Notes: generated by a model from the letters alone, not told the origin. Counted from the stretch's first letter, positions 46,301 through 54,387 are shown. The stretch: 64,000 nt of DNA from Halosolutus halophilus (GCF_022869805.1 NZ_CP094974.1:992001-1056000), one strand, 5' to 3'. Program-made: numbers and translations.

Positions 46301-46793
46301 CCGCGACGTTCTGGACGAACGCGGCGTCGTGTTCGGTGAACTCGCGGCGTTCGGTGTTGTGGGCCCCCAGTACGCCCCATAGGTTTTCGGAAGAACCGAT
46401 AACGACGCTGATACTACTGACGACGTCGTGGCTGGTTAGCAACTCGGGGCCGAAGAAGCGCTCTTCGGTGCGGAGGTCGTCGACGACGACCGGTTCCTCG
46501 GTGCGAAGCATGTGCCCCGTCTGCGAGTTCGGATCGACGGGTATCGTTGCATTCCCGACGAGTCCGTCTCGCCAGCCGACTCCCTGACGCAGAACCCCCT
46601 CGTCTCCACCCGGCAGCAACTCGAGTACTGTGCAGTAGTCGGTGTTCAACGTTTCTGCGACTGCTACTGACGCGTCATACAGTACCTGGTCGAACTCGTC
46701 AGTTTCCAGGGCTTGCTTCCCAAGGTCGGCGACGACCTCCTGTTGCCGGATCCGCGTCTGAGCGGGTACCCCTGCCTCGGAAGTCGGGTCCAT
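43338..46793 (-). CDS. Soluble GAF/multi-PAS histidine kinase
   Basis: A 1151-residue sensor kinase without membrane spans. Order: GAF about 20-175, six PAS units (190-303, 315-425, 438-545, 556-670, 682-795, 808-916), HisKA with phospho-acceptor H937 in ASHDLQEPLRM, and HATPase_c (1037-1145) with N-box NLLSNAIEY, G1 DEGIGI and G2 GTGIGL. PAS units 3 and 6 are near duplicates (for example GMLVV[RQ]DVTERR). The gene starts at ATG 46793. It senses a cytoplasmic signal such as redox or light-linked metabolites (inference). Its downstream response regulator is broken. Confidence 0.93.
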   Translation of the reverse strand: MDPTSEAGVPAQTRIRQQEVVADLGKQALETDEFDQVLYDASVAVAETLNTDYCTVLELLPGGDEGVLRQGVGWRDGLVGNATIPVDPNSQTGHMLRTEEPVVVDDLRTEERFFGPELLTSHDVVSSISVVIGSSENLWGVLGAHNTERREFTEHDAAFVQNVADVLTSAITRQERERDLQRKERRYEAIFEDPNILVGLLEPDGTVLDINGTALEYIDADLEAVTGEPFWETPWWEGGNGVQDDVKEWVRRAADGEYVDFEADLTRPDGERYTLSGYVRPVTNDDGDVVSIIVSDRDITERKERERALEESEQRYRALVEHFPNGAVALVDEDLYYRTGGGDPLDAAGVTAEEVVGKPVREAIPSELADELVPRYEAALDGDSSTFEVESDGLVYQFQIAPVRDSDGDVFAALGMSQDITEHVETQRKLAESERRYRTLVENFPNGSVGLFDENLEYTAVGGQILNELDVEPEDRIGRSIRELHPDDLLDEIEPYFEAALAGEANSFEVEYRGRHLSAHALPVRNANDDVDAGMLVVRDVTERRAYEHKLEQYREYTDRILDAIDDMFYVLDADGTIQRWNESVCEVTGYSDREIASMQALEAFDEDDQETIADAIAEGFETGSAQAEAELVTRDGESVPYEFVTSTLDDPDGNPVLAGIGRDITERKERERALEESEAKFRMLAENLDEMVWMSDPDTREILYLNPAYEEIWGRDRESLYDDPVTFIEAVHPDDRQRVEETYADVPDEGFDDEYRIVRPDGEVRWLKVRAGPVRTDGRDRVIGIAEDITERKEHERALEESERRYRTLVEDFPNGAVALFDEDLRYTAAGGQLLQAEGLDPEDRIGVSVRELYPNDLLEEVEPYFQAALEGESNSFETEYSGRHLYNQTLPVRNADDEVYAGMLVVQDVTERREYEQKLQESNERLEQFAYAASHDLQEPLRMVSSYLQLLERRYGDVLDGDGEEFLEYAVDGADRMREMIEGLLQYSRVDTRGDSFESVDLDAVFEDVLQDLQVKIEESDAEIIAEELPRVYGDGGQLNQVFQNLLSNAIEYSGDEPPRVHVAAERNTDEWVISVSDEGIGIDPEDRERVFEVFQSLHASDHSGTGIGLALCERIVERHDGDIWVDSDPGEGATFSFTLPADKEGATD

Positions 46794-47090
46794 CTACGGA
46801 GGGACAGGCCGCGACAGATAAAGAGTTTTCTGTGAATCGGGTCCTTTTAACTGGGACCAGTCCTGCTGGTGTGGCGGTTCAGCGCGGATGATACGAACGA
46901 AACATGGTGGTTGTTGTGAACTCGTCCGCTGCGTCTTGCATTCCGTTACTGACAGCAGATCGGTAGTTCGGTCAGAGTCTGCTGAATAGAAGACGCGTAT
47001 TCAACAGACGCCGCCCTCGGCTACAGTCGGTTGCGAGCGATCTGTACGGAGAAGAGATCTACCAGCGCAGAAAATGCCTGGCGAGACGGA
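46794..47090. other. Gap carrying a dispersed structured repeat
   Basis: No gene. The repeat copy at 46926-47009 occupies its centre; the remainder is featureless. Confidence 0.5.
46926..47009. repeat. Dispersed hairpin repeat, copy 1
   Basis: The right end (46977-47009) is a hairpin with arms GTCTGCTGAATA and TATTCAACAGAC (11 of 12 paired) around the 9-nt loop GAAGACGCG. The left part (GCGTCTTGCATTCCGTTACTG) is a degenerate version of the other copies. Confidence 0.75.
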
Positions 47091-47717
47091 TTATTGCTCG
47101 GAGACGCGTGTATTGATCTGCTCGGCGACTCGCTCGCCAGGACGTCGGAGGGCATCGCTTTCCACTTCATAGATGTAGCCGTGGACAGTGACCTCATCAG
47201 GAACGAGCGGGTGATCCCGAAGATAGTCAACTTGAGCGTGGCACGCCTCATCGACGTCGTCGGTCATCCAGACCCAGTCAGCGATCGATGCGTCACCGAT
47301 GTCTAAATTCGAGAGGGCGGGGTGGAGATCGACGTCCTGAAGATCCCCGCCGGCGGTGGCCTCAAGCCCTTCAACGACAGCGTCATCGGGGGCGCTCATC
47401 ATTCCACAATCGGTGTGGTTGATGACGATTATTTCTGTCGTGTCGAAGAAGTTCGTACTCAACGCAGCGCTCCGGATGACGTCACTGGTTACTTTTCCCC
47501 CGGCGTTACGGAAGATGTGGGCGTCACCGAGAGACAGCCCTAACGCCTCTTCGACGGGAATCCGTTCATCCATGCACGCGACGACTAGCAACTGTTTGTC
47601 CGTCGGGATACCTTTTCGGCGCCGGCGCGCCCAGTTGTCGCGCTCCTCGATCTGCGCTTCGATCCGTTCGAACGCCTGTCTATCCGCTGGTTCGGACCGC
47701 TCAGTAGACTCCCCCAT
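47091..47717 (-). CDS. Beta-class carbonic anhydrase
   Basis: A 208-residue enzyme interconverting CO2 and bicarbonate. Zinc ligands C48, H101 and C104 and the Asp50-Arg52 dyad (CMDERIP, NHTDCGM) are in place; FRNAGGKVTSDVIRS is the usual core. I start at ATG 47717. The frame continues to 47852, but there it runs into a copy of the dispersed repeat, so longer starts are unlikely; an ATG at 47741 is possible. The gene is bracketed by repeat copies. Confidence 0.9.
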   Translation of the reverse strand: MGESTERSEPADRQAFERIEAQIEERDNWARRRRKGIPTDKQLLVVACMDERIPVEEALGLSLGDAHIFRNAGGKVTSDVIRSAALSTNFFDTTEIIVINHTDCGMMSAPDDAVVEGLEATAGGDLQDVDLHPALSNLDIGDASIADWVWMTDDVDEACHAQVDYLRDHPLVPDEVTVHGYIYEVESDALRRPGERVAEQINTRVSEQ

Positions 47718-47837
47718 ATGTGGGGCGTCAACACTGACCATACTCTCGATTGGCGTTGCGGCAACTACCGCCATTATCTGAGACGAAATTCCGTCCAAAC
47801 TGGCTGGAATAAACCAAGCCGATGTACCGAACTCAGC

Positions 47838-47920
47838 CTCCGTATGCAGCACGCCGTTTGTGACAGTGTTCAGGCAGAACGCTCAACCGCTGCTGAATAG
47901 AAGACACATATTCGGCACAC
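47838..47920. repeat. Dispersed hairpin repeat, copy 2
   Basis: Reads CCTCCGTATGCAGCACGCCG, then GTGACAGTGTTCAGG, then a hairpin at 47891-47917 with arms TGCTGAATA and TATTCGGCA (8 of 9 paired) around a 9-nt loop. Upstream TGGAATAAA at about 47804 is shared with copy 3. Confidence 0.75.
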
Positions 47921-48125
47921 ACTATTGCTCGATCAGAGCCGATAAAGAATCGGTAAGTACAAGAATATTCGCTTAGCAGGCTGCCCATTCCGGCCCCAGT
48001 TTTACCCCCCTGACTGGTGAAGCGTGTTTTGATGGTAGTAACTCAAATCGCCCACGTGACTTCCTGTTTTCACGAACAGCGGGTCGGGAGGCGATGTGGA
48101 CTTTCAAAAAATCCAGCGTGAAACT
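47921..48125. other. Intergenic region
   Basis: About 205 nt without a gene. The following gene could alternatively start at the GTG at 48096. Confidence 0.4.
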
Positions 48126-48464
48126 ATGAGTGGACGTGGTGAGCGACCCGAAGAAGAGGGAGAAGAACAGGCAGAGCAAGAAGCAGAGTCGATCGCTCTC
48201 GGAGAGAATATTTACGATAAAGACGGAGAGTTACTCGGGACTGTACGGGGATACGAGAAGGGAGGGTTCTTCGTATCGACGCGAGACGGCATGGAACAGC
48301 TCAGTATCGAACATGCCAGGTCGGGGCACGACTTCGGCGAGGCCCACCTCATGTGGCGATGCATGAACTGCGGTGAGATGGGCGAGATTGCCGACGGACT
48401 CCCAGAGCGATGTCCCAACTGCGGCACCGAAAAGGAGGACCTCATGTGGTGGACCGAAGATTGA
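48126..48464 (+). CDS. Rubredoxin-like zinc-ribbon protein (DUF7130-type)
   Basis: A 112-residue protein. The first 25 residues are Glu-rich; residues 26-66 hold a small beta domain (NIYDKDGELLGTVRGYEKGG); the C-terminus has CMNCG and CPNCG knuckles as in rubredoxin-like proteins. I recall the name DUF7130 for this family. Start ATG 48126, with a GTG ten codons upstream as an alternative. Electron transfer or structural zinc binding are both possible. Confidence 0.8.
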   Translation: MSGRGERPEEEGEEQAEQEAESIALGENIYDKDGELLGTVRGYEKGGFFVSTRDGMEQLSIEHARSGHDFGEAHLMWRCMNCGEMGEIADGLPERCPNCGTEKEDLMWWTED

Positions 48465-48518
48465 TCGAGTTTCCTCCGCGGGGGAAACGAGAGAGAGGGG
48501 ATGGGAGATTCGTAAGCT

Positions 48519-48839
48519 ATGGCTCGTGAACCAGCACCCTCCCGAGAGGAGATCAGAGAACGACTTCAGCAGGTCGGGAGATACTCCCGTGTCGTCCGCG
48601 CGGGATTCGCAGTCATTCTAACTGCGTTTCTGTTGGCCGTTGTCGGCGTGCTTCCCGCGAATCTCGAAAGTACATCACAGGCAATCGAGTCGGTCCTCAT
48701 GCCGCTCACGTTCGTCGGGTTGGGCCTGATCCTGTACGGAATCGGAATGCATCTGCACCTGATGCACTTGAATCTCGTCCGGCAGTTACAGCCGCAACCG
48801 GAGGAAGTCCCCCTATCGAATGCCGAGCAAGACGATTAA
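48519..48839 (+). CDS. Two-span membrane protein
   Basis: A 106-residue protein with spans near 30-50 and 62-84 and a Leu/His-rich loop (GMHLHLMHLNLV). It lies 54 nt downstream of the rubredoxin-like gene on the same strand, suggesting co-transcription. No family known to me. Confidence 0.7.
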   Translation: MAREPAPSREEIRERLQQVGRYSRVVRAGFAVILTAFLLAVVGVLPANLESTSQAIESVLMPLTFVGLGLILYGIGMHLHLMHLNLVRQLQPQPEEVPLSNAEQDD

Positions 48840-49197
48840 TTTTCACCACGACACAGTAGTCCGAGAGTGGCCAACTCACGTATCCATTGAACGGTAGCGT
48901 CACCAGAAATCGCTTGGAATAAATACAGTCGTCCTGATAAATGCGCCCTCGGTATTCATTACACCGCTTCTGATAGTTATTCGGGAGTTCGTTCAGTGGT
49001 TGCTGCACAAAGAGCACGTATTCATCAGTTATCGAACTGATAGTCGGCGATGCAATAGCTACGTATATGCTCCTGCGAGGCACTCGACCCGACGCAATTT
49101 TGAATAGATTTTGAACTAATCTTCAACGGAATCCTCACCGATCTTGTCCACTTCTTGAAAAATTTACTTCGATGGGGCTCGGGTTTGAGCTGGTTGC
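48840..49197. other. Gap with a dispersed-repeat copy
   Basis: Holds repeat copy 3 and, near 49157-49168, an A/T-rich element (AAAAATTTACTT) about 35 nt upstream of the next gene. Confidence 0.5.
48932..49030. repeat. Dispersed hairpin repeat, copy 3 (degenerate)
   Basis: Reads CCTCGGTATTCATTACACCG, TTCTGATAGTTATTCGGGAG and a decayed right hairpin (GTTGCTGCACA ... TATTCATCA). The TGGAATAAA about 25 nt upstream matches copy 2. Confidence 0.6.
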
Positions 49198-50178
49198 ATG
49201 ACGATCGATGAGACACGACGGAAGTTCGTCCAGACGGTAGGTGGAATCACGACCCTCGCACTGGCCGGTTGTACCGGCAACGGGAGCGAGGATTCGATGG
49301 ACAACGGTTCGACGGGTGACGATTCGATGGACGACAGGATGGAACCGTCCGACCCCGCGGACGCATCTCGGGTGACGATAGATCGATTCAGCGAAGAGGC
49401 AGGGATGCTGCACGTCCGCGGGCCGGACAACGACCTCCCAGATCCCGGCGAAGCGATCGATTTCGACCGAAACTTTCTCGCCCAGGGATTCGGACCGGAG
49501 GGGGAGGTCGTCCAGTACTACGATTTCGACGTCCAGCCGACGGCGCCGGCACCCATCTACGCGTTCTTCGACGAGAACGGTGATCCGGTAGAGGGCCAGC
49601 TCAACGTCGTCGGGGTTGTCCCGGGCGACGACGGGTACAACGATTTCTGGCAGGTCAACAAGGTCACGGTCCCCGACGGGTACGAAGCGAACACGATTAC
49701 TAGTGCCAGCAGCCTGATGGACGCCGAGTACGACGTCGAATCGACCGACGTGATAAAGAATTGCCCGGTCGTTCCCGAGGGCTCGACGGCGTCGATGCGA
49801 CACGGCGACGGCAGCACCGAACTAGTGGATGGATGGTACGACGGGCAGGTGGTGAGTTATTTCCTGTTCGAAGAAGCACCGATCAAGGCGTCGAACGGAT
49901 CCGTACTGCGTTCGCCCATTTACGTCACCTTCAACAAAAATCCGGACGAGGAGGGCGGCGGACCACCGTCCGGATTCAAGACCGAGACGGACAGCGCACA
50001 GACGCACAACGTGGTCGCGACACTGCCGGGCGACGCCAGGTACTCCCCGCTGTGGCTGGTCAGCATCTATGATAACACTGACTTCGAGAGCGTCTTGGAC
50101 CTCGAATCGGCCACGAGCGCCTCCATCCTGGCCTCGGACGCGACGAACGTCAACTGTCCAATCGTCTCCGTCCAGTAG
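49198..50178 (+). CDS. Tat-exported lipoprotein
   Basis: A 326-residue protein with twin-arginine signal TRRKFVQTVGG, hydrophobic core and lipobox LAGC, then a Ser/Asp linker. The mature part has two similar halves: DNDLPDPGEAIDFD and a later PIYVTFNKNPDEEGGGPPSG, with FLFEEAPI and PIYAFFDENGD phrases, suggesting an internal duplication of a beta domain. It is probably anchored outside the membrane. Function unknown. Confidence 0.8.
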   Translation: MTIDETRRKFVQTVGGITTLALAGCTGNGSEDSMDNGSTGDDSMDDRMEPSDPADASRVTIDRFSEEAGMLHVRGPDNDLPDPGEAIDFDRNFLAQGFGPEGEVVQYYDFDVQPTAPAPIYAFFDENGDPVEGQLNVVGVVPGDDGYNDFWQVNKVTVPDGYEANTITSASSLMDAEYDVESTDVIKNCPVVPEGSTASMRHGDGSTELVDGWYDGQVVSYFLFEEAPIKASNGSVLRSPIYVTFNKNPDEEGGGPPSGFKTETDSAQTHNVVATLPGDARYSPLWLVSIYDNTDFESVLDLESATSASILASDATNVNCPIVSVQ

Positions 50179-50502
50179 TTGCTCGACGAGGAAATGGACG
50201 GCCACTGGGAACAGCGCAGGTGGGATGCCACGGGTCCGCTGAACACTGTCGCCAAGCACTGGGCCGACACGCGCCTGGACGACGGCCGTCTCGAGATTAC
50301 CGGGCACGACTACGCCGGGATCCGAGGTGTCGAGCGTGTCGAGGTGTCCACAGACGGCGCCGCCACCCGGAATTGTGCTGAACTGTCGGAGCCGGTACCT
50401 GGCGACGACGTCTGGCGCCAGTGGCGGTATATCTTCGAGACGGACGGGAGGAGGTCGGCGATCAGGGCGATCGACTGGGTCACCGAGACGGTGGGGGGAT
50501 GA
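50179..50502 (+). pseudogene. Sulfite-oxidase-type C-terminal domain remnant
   Basis: The 107-residue frame beginning right after the lipoprotein stop contains GHDYAGIRGVERVEVSTDGA and AELSEPVPGDDVWRQWRY, which match the molybdenum-cofactor oxidoreductase dimerisation domain (usual form GHAYAGxRGVxRVEVSTDGG). The molybdopterin domain is absent, the usual TW after DGG is lost, and the end diverges. It has no good start codon. Confidence 0.7.
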
Positions 50503-50542
50503 ACGCCGAACTCATAACCCGCCGAGACGAGGATACGCACGG

Positions 50543-50815
50543 ATGGAGAAGGCACTCTGGTACCTCTTCGTTGGCATGCGTGGCGGCAAGAACCGCGCGC
50601 GCATCATCTCCGCTATCGACGAGCGACCCCGAAACGCCAATCAACTCGCTGAGTGCCTCAACGTCGACTACAATACGGTGAGACACCACCTCGACATGTT
50701 ACAGGAACACGACGTTATCGAATCCGGCGGCGACGATTACGGGAAGCTATATTTCCTGACCGACCGCTTCGAACGCCACCGCGAGGAGTTCGAAAGCGTT
50801 CTGGAGGCGATGTGA
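50543..50815 (+). CDS. Small winged-helix regulator (ArsR-like)
   Basis: A 90-residue HTH protein: NRARIISAIDERPRNANQLA, CLNVDYNTVRHHLDMLQEH (recognition helix) and a wing with DYGKLYFLTDRFE. Start ATG 50543. Its stop abuts the ATG of the membrane gene at 50816. Such HTH plus small-membrane-protein pairs recur in haloarchaea; a signal or envelope function is possible. Confidence 0.85.
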   Translation: MEKALWYLFVGMRGGKNRARIISAIDERPRNANQLAECLNVDYNTVRHHLDMLQEHDVIESGGDDYGKLYFLTDRFERHREEFESVLEAM

Positions 50816-51118
50816 ATGGTGGATGCTATGGGACCCTGGATGCTGGTAGCGACCGTCCTCTCTGGGGTGAACGTTCTCCTTTTGTCGATATTAACGGTCA
50901 TCTGGGTGCGCAATTACCGAACGTTCGGATCCGAGATGACCGCAGGACTAGCCGTGTTCGGCGTTGTTATGCTCCTCGAGAATGTCGTCGCAATTTACTT
51001 CTTTTTCAGCACCGGGATGCTCTACGCTAATTCCCCGGGCGTCCAGCAGTCCGTGGCCGCCCTCCGCGCGCTTCAGACCGTCGCTCTGGCCTTCCTCACC
51101 TACGTCACCGCTAAGTGA
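50816..51118 (+). CDS. Three-span small membrane protein paired with the HTH gene
   Basis: A 100-residue protein with spans near 7-28, 42-65 and 77-96. The ATG starts on the base after the HTH stop codon, so translation is likely coupled. It resembles the ~100-residue membrane partners (DUF7521-like, from memory) of haloarchaeal ArsR-type regulators. Confidence 0.75.
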   Translation: MVDAMGPWMLVATVLSGVNVLLLSILTVIWVRNYRTFGSEMTAGLAVFGVVMLLENVVAIYFFFSTGMLYANSPGVQQSVAALRALQTVALAFLTYVTAK

Positions 51119-51375
51119 CGTGACTTTGATCATACTCTCGAAAATCCATCATACGTTTGAAATTCCTCCTGAATACATCCTCTGTATGCAGCACGCCGTT
51201 TCTGACAGTGTTCAGGTAGAGCACTCAGCCGATGCTGAACAGGTGTCGCGTGTTCAGCATGCACTGACGTTCAATCGAAACAGAACGAATCGCTCAGTAT
51301 AGATGAGCGGATTACCGCTGCTAACCAAAAATCCTCCAGTCCCTGTCAAGAACAACGCGCTGGATGCAGAGGCGT
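51119..51375. other. Gap with the best-preserved repeat copy
   Basis: Holds copy 4 of the dispersed repeat; no gene. Confidence 0.5.
51169..51262. repeat. Dispersed hairpin repeat, copy 4 (best preserved)
   Basis: Left hairpin CTGAATAC ... GTATGCAG, then CACGCCGTTTCTGACAGTG and TTCAGGTAGAGCACTCAGC, then a perfect right hairpin: arms ATGCTGAACA (51232-51241) and TGTTCAGCAT (51251-51260) with the 9-nt loop GGTGTCGCG. Confidence 0.8.
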
Positions 51376-51813
51376 CTACGGACGGCGAATAGGCGCTCCG
51401 ATGAGCGGCGCGATCGACGCGCCCGTGACGAGAAGCCCACCGAGAAGGGTGACGTAGACGCCGATTTCGGGAGGCCACTGGCCAGTAAGTGGGGCAGAGA
51501 CTGTGATCAGAACCGTACCGACACCGATCGCGCCGAGGATCGGCCCGACGATGGACCACCGACCATGGGAGGTAAGACTCGCCAACACGAGGACGGTGCC
51601 GAGTACTGCCCCGAGCAAAAGCCGTTTCCCCCATTGTCGCTCGAAACCGGATTCCATTCCGAGGATGTAGACCCGTGGTTGGATTTCACCGACCCACGGG
51701 AGCAATATTCCGATTCCGATCAACGCAAAGCCAGAGAGGGCGATCACGTGGATGGCCGAAACCCGATTTGAGTCGTTCGCAACGATAGCCGGAGGCCGAT
51801 CCACACCGAGCAT
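51376..51813 (-). CDS. Membrane protein of unknown function
   Basis: A 145-residue protein with about four spans (21-41, 67-80, 87-108, 118-138) and the loop GEIQPRVYILGMESGFERQW, which faces outside or inside between the first two. ATG at 51813; the minus-strand upstream region is A/T-rich (AATAATAAT near 51840), a likely promoter. No family recognised. Confidence 0.65.
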   Translation of the reverse strand: MLGVDRPPAIVANDSNRVSAIHVIALSGFALIGIGILLPWVGEIQPRVYILGMESGFERQWGKRLLLGAVLGTVLVLASLTSHGRWSIVGPILGAIGVGTVLITVSAPLTGQWPPEIGVYVTLLGGLLVTGASIAPLIGAPIRRP

Positions 51814-52063
51814 AGGTGCAGTATAGACAAGAGGCGATTATTATTTTTGTGACGGTGTCTCAAACGATCGATCAGTGCAAGGAAGGTAACCCGCATCCAA
51901 CGATTTCTCGTTCACGGCCAGCATGACAGATGCTAAATACGTGTGGTGAAGTCAGTTCATCTGGACGAACACTTTCAGGATCCGAGAAATTCTTCGACGA
52001 TCGATACGCAACTGTAGTGTGCGCCGGATTCAGTATAGCCACCTCGAAAGAAACGGAACCCCT

Positions 52064-52162
52064 GTGTTGCATAGACCTTCTGTATTCAGCAGGTGGTTTC
52101 TGGTAATTCTTCTGCTCCCGCTGGCCGTGACGATCATCGCAGTAGTAGTCGATCTGCAGTAG
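52064..52162 (+). CDS. Possible 32-residue single-span peptide
   Basis: From GTG 52064 to TAG 52160-52162. Eighteen of 32 residues are hydrophobic and contiguous. It overlaps the repeat fragment, which lowers confidence; it may be the tail of a lost membrane gene. Confidence 0.2.
   Translation: MLHRPSVFSRWFLVILLLPLAVTIIAVVVDLQ
52066..52100. repeat. Dispersed hairpin repeat, copy 5 (left part only)
   Basis: TTCTGTATTCAGCA followed by GGTGGTTTCTGG aligns with the left half of copies 2 and 4; the right hairpin is absent. Confidence 0.5.
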
Positions 52163-52195
52163 GGTGGGCGAGAGGAAGCGGGGACCTGCCTTCGA

Positions 52196-52642
52196 TCAGT
52201 TCGTATTCCACTCCTCACCGAGTTCCTCAACCGAGGGGATGAGCCCGAGTTCCTGAAACAGTCCGAGTGCGTCGTAACTCGTCCACATTTCGGTGATCTT
52301 TCCATCGTCAACGCGATACATTTCCATCCCCGATACCGAAACGTGCTCACCGGTTGGGTCCAGGCCCATAAATTCGCCCTCGTGAGTGCCGCGTGCGGTG
52401 TATCGAACCACGACAGTCGCGCCCTCGGCAACTGCAGTTTCGACTTCGTATTCTACGTCGGGAAACGCCTCTCGATAGGTTTCGACGTATTCCCTGTAGT
52501 CGTCACGATCTTGCGGTTCGTCAGCCGAAGACGGGTCGTGCAGGACGAAATCCGTTGCAAAGATTTCATCGATGGCGTCGAGGTTCCCCTCGGTCCAAAT
52601 CTCCTCTGGATCGCGCCGAACTATCTCTTTATTAGTTGTCAT
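52196..52642 (-). CDS. SnoaL-like ester cyclase / NTF2-fold protein
   Basis: A 148-residue NTF2-like protein of the SnoaL polyketide-cyclase/ester-cyclase type: IFATDFVLHDPSS, YREYVETYREAFPDVEYEVE, the GTHEGEFMGLDPTGEHVSVS loop and a C-terminal FQELGLIP. In archaea these are usually small stress or unknown-function proteins rather than antibiotic enzymes. Start ATG 52642. Confidence 0.88.
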   Translation of the reverse strand: MTTNKEIVRRDPEEIWTEGNLDAIDEIFATDFVLHDPSSADEPQDRDDYREYVETYREAFPDVEYEVETAVAEGATVVVRYTARGTHEGEFMGLDPTGEHVSVSGMEMYRVDDGKITEMWTSYDALGLFQELGLIPSVEELGEEWNTN

Positions 52643-53197
52643 CTCATTGGATTATTGTGGCCTCGTCAATCTTGCCGAACCCGGTTGCACATTCGCATGG
52701 ACTCGGCGGACAGTCCCTCGAAACTGCTCGGGAACGTACCATCATTCGTTTTGTAAACCTAGCCCCCATTCGAACGTGGGACGTTCTTCCGGAGTTTGAT
52801 TCACGTATCGAGTACTGATCTAGCACTCGTAGCGCTGACCGGAGCGGTTCGATTTCTTCCGAAAAGGGCTATATATTAGGAGAGTGACCAAAGAGTTACT
52901 TACCAGGAATAGCTTGACTGAAGTGGCGAGGGATCGTGTAACTATTGTTGTCCGGGCAGACACCCCCACTACACGACTCCCTCGCTCTGATTCTACCGAG
53001 ACGGCTCTGTTGAAACCCCTCCTTCAGGGATGACGTCACCTGAAACGGCTGTTACGTAGCTGTGCTTATCAACCGCGGCGTCCAGTCCGAAACCGCCTGA
53101 AAATAAGACTGACGATCGATCAAAAGATGTGTGTAACTGCCAACGATAGTCGAAACGAGACGCGAGGAACGGTGGGCGGATTGGGACGTTCGCGCGC
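52643..53197. other. 555-nt gap with a decayed reading frame
   Basis: No gene called. On the minus strand the sequence at 53000-53100 reads FGLDAAVDKHSYVTAVSGDV and stops after STEPSR; it has coding-like composition and may be the tail of a lost gene. TGAAACCCCTCCTTCAGGG at 53015-53033 resembles sequences flanking haloarchaeal transposable elements. Confidence 0.35.
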
Positions 53198-53554
53198 TCA
53201 GTCGCCAGCGGCGGTTTGCACGTAGCCGTCGATACGGGCCATGTCGTCGAGGAACCGGTCAAGCCCATCCGTTTCTCTGAGTTCAACGGAGTCCATATTT
53301 GCGCCGAACATTATGATGCCTGCGTCTACCATTCTCGGGAGGTGCATGTGACGAAGACCGGTCTTGATGTCGTTGCTCCCGTTGTTCCGGTCAGTTCTGG
53401 TCTTGACTCCGTCCCATTTGGCGATCGCGGAACTGAGAGTGTCGATACTGACCACCTCGGATTCGTTGGCTAAATAATACAACACGTAGCGCCGGTACGG
53501 GTGAGTCAAGATATCGAGTGTTTCGGTCAGTCGTGACGTGTTCGGTTCTTCCAT
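53198..53554 (-). CDS. DUF7344-type HTH protein
   Basis: A 118-residue protein with the pattern of the haloarchaeal DUF7344 winged helix: LDILTHPYRRYVLYYLANES, then a helix pair and LRHMHLPRMVDAGIIMF, followed by an acidic end. Such proteins are small DNA-binding regulators linked with mobile or variable regions. ATG 53554; TTAAGAGG at about 27 nt upstream on the minus strand is a candidate TATA box. Confidence 0.82.
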   Translation of the reverse strand: MEEPNTSRLTETLDILTHPYRRYVLYYLANESEVVSIDTLSSAIAKWDGVKTRTDRNNGSNDIKTGLRHMHLPRMVDAGIIMFGANMDSVELRETDGLDRFLDDMARIDGYVQTAAGD

Positions 53555-53732
53555 CGTGTATCGATTGGGCTTGGGCCTCTTAACATCTTTTTTGCGATAA
53601 TTTTATGAATTTTACAATTCTGCGTGGAGATGGGTAGGTGATTGACTTTCCCAAGGGAAATGGGGGGTACGTCGGATGGGCATCGCTGGGAAAATTCAAT
53701 AGTCCAACTAGTGGTGCCGTTCCGGTGAGCGA

Positions 53733-54248
53733 CTATTCCTCGGAGGGGCCATTGTCCGATGGAGACTCGGCGTCTTCGCCGGCGATCTCCTGATGGAAGT
53801 GATTCCACGGTTGGATGTGTTCCTCCGCCAGAATATTGCTACTCACGATTCGCAGGCCCAACCTGTCTAACTGTTCGGTACTTTGCTTGACGTCGGACGT
53901 CGCTTCGGCCACGACTTCGACGTGAAGGTTCTCTTCGCCAGCCAGCATCTCCCGGACGTTGACGACTCCCCGCACATCGAGAGCCTTCTCTGCCATATCC
54001 GACCGTTGGGACAGGTCGGTCGAACAGATGAACAAGACGCGCATCGGATAGCCCGCCTGTTCGTAGTCGATTTCCGGATTGTAACCGAGAATGACTCCCT
54101 TCTCATCCAGTTTCTCGATCCGATTGTGGATCGTCGTCGCGGTGACGTCAGTTTCCTCGGCAATGTCCGTGTCGCTGGCACCACGGGCGTCCACCTGTAA
54201 CAGGTGCAGAATACGACGGTCGAGATTGTCGAGTGAATTATCGACCAT
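53733..54248 (-). CDS. Lrp/AsnC-family transcriptional regulator
   Basis: A 171-residue regulator with HTH (LDRRILHLLQVDARGASDTD, then ATTIHNRIEKLDEKGVILGY) and a RAM-like ligand domain (VVNVREMLAGEENLHVEVVA). The C-terminal 40 residues (ILAEEHIQPWNHFHQEIAGE) extend beyond a minimal AsnC. ATG at 54248; three extra upstream codons are possible. Amino-acid sensing is the family norm; target unknown. Confidence 0.88.
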   Translation of the reverse strand: MVDNSLDNLDRRILHLLQVDARGASDTDIAEETDVTATTIHNRIEKLDEKGVILGYNPEIDYEQAGYPMRVLFICSTDLSQRSDMAEKALDVRGVVNVREMLAGEENLHVEVVAEATSDVKQSTEQLDRLGLRIVSSNILAEEHIQPWNHFHQEIAGEDAESPSDNGPSEE

Positions 54249-54387
54249 GTCGTTCAATTCGTCGCCGAGCCAATTGAATCGTTAGCTTGAACCACTCACT
54301 CGGAGAATCCAGGAACGGAACCCGTCAATGGTACATCTACAGACTGTACTGACCGGTCCAAGCCGTCTCCATTTCGAGAGGGTGCCT

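Larger units (their letters stand above)
51814..52195. other. Gap with a partial repeat copy and a possible tiny membrane peptide
   Basis: A fragment of the dispersed repeat lies at 52066-52100. A GTG-started frame 52064-52162 encodes 32 residues with one hydrophobic span (WFLVILLLPLAVTIIAVVV). Either may be accidental. Confidence 0.35.

Noticed and set aside
47718-47852. Longer N-terminus for the carbonic anhydrase
   Set aside because: The upstream codons coincide with a copy of the dispersed repeat and lack similarity to the enzyme family.
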